From NCBI GenBank assembly GCA_019096065.1, contig JAGUCH010000003.1, positions 5,332,001 to 5,396,000 of the forward strand: a DNA stretch of 64,000 nucleotides. The letters are read 5' to 3'. Shown here piece after piece: positions 43,296 to 52,615 of this stretch. A program made the translations under genes and the position numbers. Position 1 is the first letter of the stretch; the number at the start of each line of letters is the position of its first letter. Origin of the DNA: Paracyclopina nana. Lineage: Eukaryota; Arthropoda; Copepoda; Cyclopoida; Cyclopettidae. The notes beneath the pieces were generated by a model. It saw nothing but the letters and a program-made list of their open reading frames with translations, was not told the DNA's origin and did not search any database.

Positions 43296-45818
43296 ATGTC
43301 GGACGATGAAGTGATGCGATTTGAAATCACGGACCATGATCTGGACAATGAGTTTAATTTTGATCTGAGACGGCCTAAAATATCGAAAAATCGGGCCACA
43401 TACGGAATTTGGGCCGAAGACTCTGATAATGAAGAAGACGCTGATGCTAGACCTTCTTTTGGAGGGCCTTCTCGGAGGCCTGGCAATGCTGACTATACGG
43501 CCCCCGTGGGTTTCGTGTCTGCAGGATTCAAGAAAACGGCCAAAGAGGAAGCTGAAGAAATGGCCAATCAGAAAGCAGGGTCGGATAAAGAAGAAGGGGA
43601 TGACGACACATTTAGCGCTGGCTTGGGGTTAAAGCCGAAAAAGAAAAGGGTGAAAAAGCTCCAACCCGAAAGGGTTGGTGAGCAAATTGCCGGTTTACGC
43701 AAGACAGGTTATTCTCAGCCAGTCAATCTGGGTAAAGGTCTGGGTGACTGGGAGAAACACACCAAAGGAATCGGTGCCAAATTACTCCTCAAAATGGGCT
43801 ACGAGGCGGGTAAAGGTCTTGGCAAGGAGCTTCAAGGGAGATCTTCAATCGTAGAGGCACATTTGAGGAAAGGCCGCGGTGCCATCGGTGCTTATGGCAA
43901 GGAGGGAAGTCGTCCCAAGGTACAGGAGAAAGATTCTGAGGAGGAGGAAGAAGAGGAGTTTCTCGACAAACTACACCAGTGGAAAAAGGGCGGAAAAGAT
44001 GCGAAGCAAAAGAAAATCAAGTACGTTTACAGAACTGCCGATCAGATTCTTGAGGATGGAAAGTGGAGGCAGATTAGTGATTCTTCGGGAGGTGAAGCAG
44101 CGAAAGTGAAAATTATAGATATGACTGGAAAAGAGAAGAGAGTTTTGAGCAGCTTTCATGCTATGAGTGCTCAAAAAATACGTCCAGATGAAGAGGAGGT
44201 GCTAGAGGATAATGATGCTGTGGTGAAAAAGAAAGTGGTGTTCGATCTGCCAGAGTTAAGGCACAACATCGACCTTCTTTTGGATCAGTGCGAAGAAGAG
44301 CTCATTTCTACTGATCGAACCTTGAAGCATCACAAAAATCGGTTGGACGTGCTGAAAGAAGAAGAAGAAAAGCTATCTGTTCTTCTAGACAAAGAGAAAA
44401 GTGAGCTCACGACCCTCGATGCTTTGTTAGATAACGTGGAAAAACTGGAGACCCTGCACGAACGAGGTGATCTTGATCTAGAGTCTGCTAGAGATTTGTT
44501 ATCATCCCTTGAAGCTAAATATCCAGAGGAATACCGAGGCCTGGAGTTGCCATATATTGCTGTTACAATTGTGGTTCCTCCTTTGAAGTCGCAACTGCGA
44601 TCTTGGAACTGTCTTAGCAACCCTCACTTAAATGTTGACGAATTTCTGCAATGGAGAGATATCTTATGTTTGTCAGGGAAAGTGGCCTCGGAGAAGCAAT
44701 CCGAGCCCATGGATCCGTACCACTCTCTGCTGTGGGAGTGCTGGATGCCAGTTGTGAGACAGGCAATAACTGGTTGGAATGCCAAAAATCCAGATTGCCT
44801 CATCAAGTTCCTAGACATTTGGTCCAATCTTATTCCACGTTGGATGAAGAATAACATTTGTGAGCATGTCTTATTGCCCAAGTTGCAAGCTGCAGTGGAA
44901 CTATGGGACCCACGTTCCGACCCTGTTCCAATTCATTCGTGGCTCCATCCTTGGCTGCCTATGCTTGGTGAACAGTTGGAAATTGTCTACCCTACCATAA
45001 GAAACAAGTTGTCTTCAGCATTGACTGCATGGCATCCAAGTGATAGGTCTGCGAAGCTGATACTTCTGCCTTGGAGGGACATTTTTTCCAAGGCATCCAT
45101 GCACTCTTTCATACTCAAGAGCATTTTACCCAAGCTTGAGCAGACTCTCGCGATGGAGCTAATCATCAATCCGGTGCAACAGAATCTTGATCCATGGCAT
45201 TGGATCATGGAGTGGCAAGACTTCTTACCCCCTGCAGCAATGCTCAATTTACTTGAGAGGCACTTTTTTCCAAAGTGGTTGCAGATTTTGGCCTCGTGGC
45301 TGAACCAGAATCCCAACTACAATGAGGTCACCAACTGGTATCGAGGCTGGAAGTCTGTCATTCCTCCTGATTTACTGGCCACTCCTCAAGTGCAACATCA
45401 ATTGCAGCAAGCTCTTGACATGATGACACGAGTCGTCTCCATGAATTCCGGTCATCCAATGGCGAGACAACCGGGAGCCACTGAAGCAATGATGTACCTG
45501 AGTTCCACAGAGAGACAATCTAAAGTCAATGATGCAAGGATCGGAGCATCCTCAGTGGCCTCCTCAGTTTCAGAGGCCGTTAAAATGGCTAGCCAATTAG
45601 CCTCCACACCAAGTAGCTACAAAGAGCTTATTGCTCGAAGGTGCGAGGAAAGAGACATTTTGTTCAGGCCAATCCCTGCGAGACTTCAAGAGGGCAAGCA
45701 AGTTTATAGGTGCGGTTCTCTCATGATCTACATCGACAGAAATGCCATTTTTGTACAAAACAAGGAGATGTGGGTACCGACATCCTTGAACACCCTTCTA
45801 GATTCGGCTAGCAACTAG
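43296..45818 (+). CDS. Tfip11: Tuftelin-interacting protein 11 (G-patch splicing factor)
   Basis: Single-exon protein of 840 aa (human 837). TFIP11, the homologue of yeast Ntr1/Spp382, activates the DHX15 helicase to disassemble the intron-lariat spliceosome in the nucleus. The N-terminal TIP domain starts MSDDEVMRFEITDHDLDNEF. The G-patch lies at about 150-195 (GIGAKLLLKMGYEAGKGLGK). A coiled coil (LLDKEKSELTTLDALL) precedes the GCFC domain (about 390-660), with LIPRWMKNNICEHVLLPKL, DPVPIHSWLHPWLPML and repeated W-x-P helices. The C-terminus has FRPIPARLQEGKQVYRCG. No introns are seen. An ATTAAA about 15 bp after the stop may end the transcript. Confidence 0.97.
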   Translation: MSDDEVMRFEITDHDLDNEFNFDLRRPKISKNRATYGIWAEDSDNEEDADARPSFGGPSRRPGNADYTAPVGFVSAGFKKTAKEEAEEMANQKAGSDKEEGDDDTFSAGLGLKPKKKRVKKLQPERVGEQIAGLRKTGYSQPVNLGKGLGDWEKHTKGIGAKLLLKMGYEAGKGLGKELQGRSSIVEAHLRKGRGAIGAYGKEGSRPKVQEKDSEEEEEEEFLDKLHQWKKGGKDAKQKKIKYVYRTADQILEDGKWRQISDSSGGEAAKVKIIDMTGKEKRVLSSFHAMSAQKIRPDEEEVLEDNDAVVKKKVVFDLPELRHNIDLLLDQCEEELISTDRTLKHHKNRLDVLKEEEEKLSVLLDKEKSELTTLDALLDNVEKLETLHERGDLDLESARDLLSSLEAKYPEEYRGLELPYIAVTIVVPPLKSQLRSWNCLSNPHLNVDEFLQWRDILCLSGKVASEKQSEPMDPYHSLLWECWMPVVRQAITGWNAKNPDCLIKFLDIWSNLIPRWMKNNICEHVLLPKLQAAVELWDPRSDPVPIHSWLHPWLPMLGEQLEIVYPTIRNKLSSALTAWHPSDRSAKLILLPWRDIFSKASMHSFILKSILPKLEQTLAMELIINPVQQNLDPWHWIMEWQDFLPPAAMLNLLERHFFPKWLQILASWLNQNPNYNEVTNWYRGWKSVIPPDLLATPQVQHQLQQALDMMTRVVSMNSGHPMARQPGATEAMMYLSSTERQSKVNDARIGASSVASSVSEAVKMASQLASTPSSYKELIARRCEERDILFRPIPARLQEGKQVYRCGSLMIYIDRNAIFVQNKEMWVPTSLNTLLDSASN

Positions 45819-46078
45819 TAGCCTTTTTATTTAATTAAAACCGCAAATCAATTTCATAGGATGGTTATTTGATTCCATTTTCACATAAAAAATATATAGA
45901 GTCCTTCAATCAGTGGAGAATCTTCTCGTAAATTTTGACTGAATTATGGCTCCATCGCTGAAATTGACGAGAGTACATTAGTATTAAGCAAGAGCTATTT
46001 GGTTTTCCCAACTCACCATAAAAGAAAGAAAAAATATTAACACAAGCTGAAAGAAAATTCACACCACAGCAAACATTT

Positions 46079-47952
46079 TTACTTGAGTGAATGAGGCCTC
46101 ATGATTTCCTCAGGCCATCTATAAAGGGCTGGCAGAGAGCTGACATTGTCATACTCGTAGTCATACAATTGTTGCTTTATGAAAGCAAGTTTATCCTTAG
46201 GCTCCGGGTATGTTGAGGCCGTTTTATCTGCATACGCATCCTCAGCAACCTTGGCTGCAATTTTGAGCGAGCATTCTCTCAAGGCAGACAAGGGAGGGTA
46301 CATTCTGCCGACCTTAAGATCATCTTCGGTCACCATATCAGCCAAAGCCTCAGCGGCTGACAGAAATACAGAATCCGAAATATGATGAATGCCAGTGCAA
46401 ATGACACCAAGGGAAACACCAGGGAAAATGTAGGCATTGTTGCCTTGGCCAGGCACAAAGACCTGACCGTTCATCTCATATGCTGGAAAGGGTGACCCAG
46501 AGGCAAACACTGCCTTTCCGTTGGAATATTTGTAAGCTTGCTCTGCTGTGCACTCTGCCTTGTCAGTTGGGTTGCTCAAAGCAAAAATTATTGGCTTTTC
46601 ATTGAAGCTGGACATGTCTTCAATGATTTCTTTGGTGAACACTCCACCAATCGCAGCAGCTCCAATCAAAGCAGTTGGCTTGAGTTTCTTGACAATATCA
46701 GCCAACTCAGTCATTGGCTCATGCTCGTGGGCAAAAGGAGCCTTGTGGTGGGATATGCCCCCTGCAGGCCTATTTTTAACAATTAAGCCCTTGGAGTCTT
46801 TCATCCATATTTTCTTGAGTGCCTCCTCTCTCGGGACACCTTCAGTCTTCTCCATAGCCATAGCAATAAGATTGGCTATACCAATTGCCGCCTCGCCAGC
46901 TCCTTGAAATAGGAACCTGTGCTCAGACAACTTGGTGCCTGTAGCTCTCAATGAAGCTATCAATCCAGCCACAGCAACAGATGCAGTGCCCTGAATGTCA
47001 TCATTGAAGGTGCAATAGGAATTGCGATACTTCTCTAGGAAGCGGAAGGCATTGTGATTGCCAAAATCCTCAAACTGAATCAAGGTGTTTTGTCCATATC
47101 TGTGCACAACTGCTTCCATGAACTCATCAATGAAGTCATCATATTCCTGGCCTGTGATTCTATTATGTCTCAGGCCAATATAGTCTATGTCCGCAAGTAA
47201 ATCCTTGTTATTGGTGCCCACATCAAGAGTGATGGGTAGTGTCTGATGGGGTTTGATTCCAGCAAGAGCAGTGTACAAGGCAAGTTTGCCAACAGGAATG
47301 CCCATGCCTTGGACTCCAAGGTCTCCAAGTCCTAGGATTCTCTCACCATCTGTCACTACGATGGCTCTCACATCATTCTCAGGCCAATTACGAAGGATGT
47401 CATAGATATGTCCTTTGTCATGGATGGTGATAAATAAGCCCTGTAAATGCATTTATGAGCAATTTGCTCCACCAAACTCATGTCCGAGAGTATCTTACAT
47501 GAGGTCTCGAAAAGGTGTAGCCAAACCTTTGGCATGCCTGGCCCACAGTTGGGGTGTACACAATTGGCATGAGTTCCTCCACATTTTCAGAAAGGAGCTT
47601 GTAAAAGAGCCTCTCATTCCTATCCAGCAAGTCAGACAAGTAGACATACTGGTTCAAAGGCTCTTGGTATCTGCGTACTGGATTCACTTGAACTAATACA
47701 AAGCTAAATGAAATGGAAATTATGCTTACAATTTCTCAAGCAATTGTCGGTTTGTTCGGCTTGGCTTTTGACCCTGGGAGGAAGCAAGCCATGAATTCCC
47801 AATGCTTGCCTTTCTTCTAGGGTGAATCCCATACCCTTGAACAGCCTTGGGTTTCTCAGGTGGTCCAGACCAGTGGTGGTTGAGTGGCTGCCCACATCTT
47901 GGTGGTTTCCGAAGGGCCTTGAGCCTATTCTATCCATTGGGTGGTTAGACAT
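46079..47952 (-). CDS. Men: Malic enzyme (malate dehydrogenase, decarboxylating; probably NADP+)
   Basis: Exons 47952-47730, 47677-47499 and 47440-46079 give 587 aa. The enzyme oxidatively decarboxylates L-malate to pyruvate, producing NAD(P)H for lipid synthesis. Seen in order: [73 protein letters not shown], the metal-binding signature FNDDIQGTA, the Rossmann motif [14 protein letters not shown], and FALSNPTD. The first intron is 52 nt when the acceptor at CCAG/TACGC is used, which gives the best family alignment. A splice acceptor just before the start codon (near 47978) suggests a further 5' non-coding exon. No clear mitochondrial targeting peptide is seen, so a cytosolic NADP form is likelier. 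Confidence 0.96.
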
Positions 47953-48921
47953 AGTTTTGAGTCCAGTCGAGCCAAGTCCTAAAACAGGAATGACAGTTCA
48001 TCAAAAGAGCAGTGTGCGATAAAAATGATGTAAAAAGGGCACACCTCCTAAGTCTACGTCAAGTTCACAAGCATACCAGCACAACAGTGTGGACACTGTG
48101 ACACAAAAGTTAACAATAGCAAAAACATTGGCTTGATAAGCACTCAGACCAAATAACCTGATCATGACTTCATGATGACAATGAGATAACTGAATTTACC
48201 TCAAATGAAAAGTGCACACAGTTGTTTTCTCCAAAGTGCAGCAGACTTTGATTGGCTGTTGGCCAGTTCTGAAGCTGCTAAGTAAAGCTCCCCCTGAGGG
48301 AAAGATTCTCAACTAAAATGCCTACGACGTCCTATCAATGTTCTACGCACTAAAATGCTGATGCGTTAAGCAGAGATTCTGGTGAGCTTCATTTATAAGG
48401 GATATGTATCTACGAGTTATTCTTTTCATAACCATGGCTATAGCTTACCTAAACGATAATTGGTAGTAACAGCTTTTATGGTGGATTTCTTGATGTTATT
48501 GCTCAAAAGACGCAATCGGCAAGGTAGCATAGCTGATAAATGCTTTTACTGAAGTCTTTATTCATAGAAATAATATCCAGTTTTTCAAGCAGTGACACTG
48601 ATGCACTGAAGGTAAAATCGAACTCACTTATGGATGATGCACTGAAGGCGCCGCTCTAAAAAAACCAGAATTTTTATCTGGAAAAGACGAAAATGTAGCA
48701 TTAAAACAGCTGACCGTTTTGAGAGTTGCATGGGCTGGGATTTTTCTCTCAGGAAATGATGAGCGTAGCTAGGACAACGAGAATTCAATTGAGAAAGCTG
48801 ATCATTTTGCAATCAAAAAAGAAGCGTAAAAGGTGGCAGCTACTTTGCAAGCCCATCATGATCAGATATTGCTAAGAAGGATATCATGTTGCCAATTAAG
48901 GCCAGTAAATTATAGTTCATC
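47953..48921. other. Intergenic 970 bp between malic enzyme and CSP
   Basis: Holds the malic enzyme promoter and probably a 5' exon, then the CSP promoter. A repeated GATGCACTGAAGG word is seen at 48600-48650. No gene is supported. Confidence 0.55.
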
Positions 48922-49798
48922 ATGTCGTTCAGCTTCTTGAATTGGTTACTGTTAGCTTTTCTCTCAAGAAACGGTGGTAAACAAAGTAAAGAAAACACTA
49001 AAGCTTAATTTTCGTGATGTCTAATCACAGGAGCGGCATTACCACTTTGCGATATTGATGTACCTTCCAACATGTTTGACGAGAGTACCATTACCGCTCA
49101 ATTAGCCTGTGTGTTGGCTGACAATGATGAAAACTGCGACGACATGGGCATTAAAATCAAAAGTACTAATTCTTAAAACTGCCTTTTTGTAGCAGCCAAT
49201 CTAAGTATATACGCTTCTCACCTTACAACTATGCGAGTAAGAACTTCCCTGTTTACTCAATACAGGAGACACTATTTCTCTCATAAGAATTAGTTTTCAA
49301 CTCCCGCGCTCAGTAGTTCTCTTGTCTTCGATTCTCGTTAGATTTTCGTTCTCAGTGCTTCTCACTCCTTAGCCCACCTCACTAGGCTCACTTCTCGATC
49401 GTTCTCTCTTCTCAGTAGTTATCACTTGCCAGTAACTCTAATCAGAGAAATCTAAGTCTCTGACTCTAATTACTTCTCACTTCTCAGTGTTACTCACTTT
49501 TCCCTTTCAACTTTAAAGACGTTCTTATTTCTTTTGTCAGCTCTCAGTACCTAGTTCTCGCAAATGCCACTCTGAAACTCGCCCTTTTTAGGTGTTATAT
49601 CCTTCGTTCCACAAGTAATTATCACCGTAAATAAACATTTTAGGAGTGGTTCCTGAACTTCTTAAAGATACTTGCATTTATCCCTGCACCGAATGCATCA
49701 AGAAGCAGCTTCAGGTGTTCATTTTAGCCCTTCAAACTTCACATCCCAATGAATTTGGTCAACTTGCGAGGAAATACAACATGAGCAAATTTCAGTGA
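48922..49798 (+). CDS. Chemosensory protein (OS-D/CSP family), derived six-Cys form
   Basis: Three small exons (48922-48976, 49031-49162, 49644-49798) join in frame to 113 aa, the usual CSP precursor length. A signal peptide (MSFSFLNWLLLAFLSRNG) leads a small soluble protein containing LACVLADNDENCDDMGIKIK and VVPELLKDTCIYPCTECIKK, ending NEFGQLARKYNMSKFQ. These match the CSP pattern: CLL..GPC, then G..LK..+P, then C..C..+Q, ending P..F..L..KY. The Cys spacing is C-x8-C-x18-C-x3-C-x2-C plus an extra Cys after the signal peptide; canonical CSPs are C-x6-C-x18-C-x2-C. CSPs are secreted carriers of hydrophobic ligands in arthropods. Intron 2 is 481 bp and CT-rich. The exons are too short to be found as long ORFs. 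Confidence 0.82.
49305..49560. repeat. CT-rich TCTCAGT-type degenerate repeats in a CSP intron
   Basis: At least five variants of (T/G)CTCAGT(A/G) followed by CTTCTCAC or similar, irregularly spaced (about 45-75 bp) in a strongly CT-rich plus strand. The strand bias stands out from the flanks. It may be a decayed microsatellite or a splicing-related polypyrimidine tract. Confidence 0.45.
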
Positions 49799-50000
49799 GG
49801 CATTGAAGGAAACATAGCAGAAAAATAAAAATTGAAATACATGCTAAATGGCTTATTGATATATTGATTTGCGGCGATTTTGTTACAATTTTGGCGTTTA
49901 TAACTATTTCCAACCTGGTTTCGTTTAAAATCACAACAAAAATAAAATCCCGTCAAATTGAAGAGAGAGGAGAACAACAAAACGTTTGACAAGCGCCAAG

Positions 50001-50660
50001 ATGTCGTCCACAATGTCAGATAGAGCTCAGAAACTCCGCGACTTGCACAAGAAGAGGCAAGAGGCCAGACAGCTCAATCATGCTCAAGTCATTGAAGAAG
50101 ACAGGAGAGCAAAAGAGCCTAAAAATATGGAGGCTCGCAGAAAAAGAGCACAGTATATATTGGAAGAAGAGAAGCTCCGGGCGCAGTGTGAGGCTGAAGG
50201 CAAAGATTTTGAGCGTGAAAAACTGAAAATGGTTCCAGCTGATGACGCTGAGGCTGCAGATCGCAGAAAAAGAGCCAAACAAGATCCTGATCGTGGGTTC
50301 TCGTCATTTGAGGCCGCCGCGTTTCGTAAATACAACCAGCAAGTTCGCAGCATTGCTCCAGATATGCAAAGATATGAAGAGAGCCGAGAAATGGCTGGAG
50401 AGGCATTTTATGCGTCTGCTGGTACAATAGTGCACGGTGTGCACCAAGATAAGAAGGAAGCCATTGAGAAAATGGCTCAAGACATAGAAGCCCAAAAGGC
50501 CAAACGGGATAAATACAGTCGGCGAAGAATGCACGACGATGATGCAGATATTGACTACATCAACGAGAGGAATATGAAGTTCAACCAGAAGTTGGAGAGG
50601 TTTTACAGCACATACACTAAAGACATCAAGGATAACCTTGAAAGAGGAACCGCTGTATAA
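50001..50660 (+). CDS. Syf2: Pre-mRNA-splicing factor SYF2
   Basis: Single-exon, 219 aa (human 243). SYF2 (p29/NTC31) is part of the NineTeen/Prp19-associated complex in active spliceosomes. It is highly charged and helical: MSDRAQKLRDLHKKRQEARQ, then DPDRGFSSFEAAAFRKYNQQ, then GVHQDKKEAIEKMAQDIEAQ, and finally DIDYINERNMKFNQKLERFY with an N-terminally processed coiled coil throughout. These last two blocks are the conserved SYF2 core. The ATG at 50001 is used; a second Met five codons on is possible. An AATAAA lies about 30 bp after the stop. Confidence 0.97.
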   Translation: MSSTMSDRAQKLRDLHKKRQEARQLNHAQVIEEDRRAKEPKNMEARRKRAQYILEEEKLRAQCEAEGKDFEREKLKMVPADDAEAADRRKRAKQDPDRGFSSFEAAAFRKYNQQVRSIAPDMQRYEESREMAGEAFYASAGTIVHGVHQDKKEAIEKMAQDIEAQKAKRDKYSRRRMHDDDADIDYINERNMKFNQKLERFYSTYTKDIKDNLERGTAV

Positions 50661-50691
50661 TAGCTTCTCAATTGTACATTCCGGAACTTGT

Positions 50692-50697
50692 AATAAA
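50692..50697 (+). terminator. Poly(A) signal of SYF2
   Basis: AATAAA 31 bp after the SYF2 stop codon. Confidence 0.65.
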
Positions 50698-51065
50698 TCT
50701 CGTATTACCCTTATTTAAAGTATCCCTATGATTTGATTTTAAGAATATGTCGCGTGACTAAGTACCCGGAGGAATAAGTTTAACCAACTCAACTTCAATG
50801 TACGTAGTAAGAAATGACTTTGGTTTGCTTCTTCGTGATAAACGATATAGCATGGTTCAAATTTCATCCCACCCCCACCGTTTTATCGAGACATAACCTT
50901 CGTCTCGAGAGCAAAATCCTTGTCGTATTTGGCGGCTCTGCTGTTTAGCGCAATACTTAACTAGCATCTAAAGTTCGTCAGGTATCGGGCAAGGCGAAGC
51001 AAATGAATACAAATTATAGGGAAATCGGCATGTATTAGCGACAACGCCATCATAGTAGAAGATAT
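50698..51065. other. Intergenic, tail-to-tail spacer
   Basis: 368 bp between SYF2 and eL19. No gene or repeat is seen. Confidence 0.6.
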
Positions 51066-51070
51066 TTATT
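51065..51070 (-). terminator. Poly(A) signal over the RpL19 stop codon
   Basis: AATAAA on the minus strand contains the eL19 stop codon TAA, implying a very short 3' UTR. Confidence 0.5.
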
Positions 51071-51740
51071 TTTTGCCAGTGGTGGCCGCAGCGGACTCCT
51101 CTTCCTTGGCAAAGGTAGCCATGAGCTCCTGCTTCTTGACTGCCTGTCTCTCTTCCCTCCTCTTGCGAGCCTCCTTGACCTTGGTCCTTCTGGCCTCGGC
51201 CTGGTCGTTCAACTGCTTGGATCTCGACTTCTCGGCCTTCTTCTTGTGGATGAATTCCATGAGAACGCGCTTGTTCTTGAACACGTTACCCTTGGCCTTC
51301 AAGTACAACTCGTGGTACAGGTGCTTGTCAATCTTCTTCTCCTCGCGGTAACGGCAGAGAAGGCGACGCAAGACACGCATCCTCTTGATCCAGAGCAGCT
51401 TCTGGGGCATACGGGCATCCTTGGTACCCTTACGCTTACCATAACCAGTATGCCTGCCTTTACGCCTGGCCTCGGTGTTCTCGCGAACGCGAGACCTCGA
51501 GTGGACGGCCACGGGCTTTTTGATCACCTAAAACGACACATAGATATGACAATTGAGGCGTCAAATTTCATGAGGCACACAACTCCAACTTACAAGACCA
51601 TCCTTGATGAGCTTGCGAATGTTTTGCCTCGAGTTGGCATTGGCAATCTCGTTGATTTCGTTAGGATCCAACCAGACTTTGTTTTTGCCACATTTCATGA
51701 CACTAGCGGCCAACCGCTTTTGCAATTTAAGCGAACTCAT
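51066..51740 (-). CDS. RpL19: 60S ribosomal protein L19 (eL19)
   Basis: Exons 51740-51594 and 51527-51066 (66-nt intron) give 202 aa, matching Drosophila RpL19 (203). It begins [20 protein letters not shown], continues [20 protein letters not shown] and [15 protein letters not shown], then [20 protein letters not shown]. The C-terminal part is the long basic alpha-helix ([20 protein letters not shown]) that reaches across the subunit interface. A splice acceptor 38 bp upstream of the ATG suggests a short non-coding first exon, as in many ribosomal protein genes. It is divergent from Nup188. Confidence 0.98.
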
Positions 51741-52615
51741 CTTCCCTCAGGTTTGGGCGCCGTGACCAAAACAAAGTTCTGAAAAACGCAAAGGAGATAA
51801 ATAAGTTAATGACTAAGCTTATTTGCTGATCGAGCAATGAAATGGAGAACGGCGAAAATAGACCGATACAGCATTGCACTCGAGTGGGGAAATTAATTTA
51901 CGTCGTGACTAAAACATGCAAACAATGAAGACCAAATTGTGCGGCACTCAACTGGCCAAGCATAAATGACTGACATGAACCAAATTTCATGATGAAAATA
52001 GCCGCGTCTACAACATCAGCGAGAAAAGAAATGGCCAGCATTTTTCTTACCTTGTTTATTTTCTGGGCTGCCTCTTCAAAAGGAAGTTCCGAAGCTGATT
52101 TCCGGCAGACTCGATTTCTTTTAACAAAGCAGCGCCACCTACACTTCATCAAAATATTGATCATCTTTTAGAGCTATTTAAAGACTCATATGTGCATTAA
52201 ACCTCATGAATTACAATTTTGAAGCAAAAAATAACATTTTTGTAATGAAGATATCTTTTGCTATAATAATCAAAGTTAAGAAAACAAGAGGGCACAAATT
52301 AGGCAATAAAATGCAATGTATCAATATTTAGTTACGAACACGAGCTAAACTCTCACCTATTCGTTTAAATGATGGCCAATTGAACCAGTGAATACTTGAG
52401 ATGAACTAAATTGTTCACTATAAGATTTATCTGGGAAATGGAAGCTTTTCGAACCTTTTTTAAAACTTGTCTAGACAGAGTATATTTCAGCAAATTGCCT
52501 TAAAAATTACGGCCAGTTGAGCGAGCAACATAAACAAAAGACTCGAAATCAACGTTTGGGAATTTTACTGTTCATTCAGAGATTTTTGAAATTTTTGCAG
52601 AGCTAGTTTTTAGAA
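51741..52615. other. Intergenic between divergent RpL19 and Nup188
   Basis: 875 bp with both promoters and probably the RpL19 first exon near 51780-51810. No coding sequence or repeat is recognised. Confidence 0.55.

Noticed and set aside
47678-47692. Alternative malic enzyme acceptor giving a 37-nt intron
   Set aside because: It inserts five extra residues; the acceptor before 47677 gives a normal 52-nt intron and the expected alignment length.
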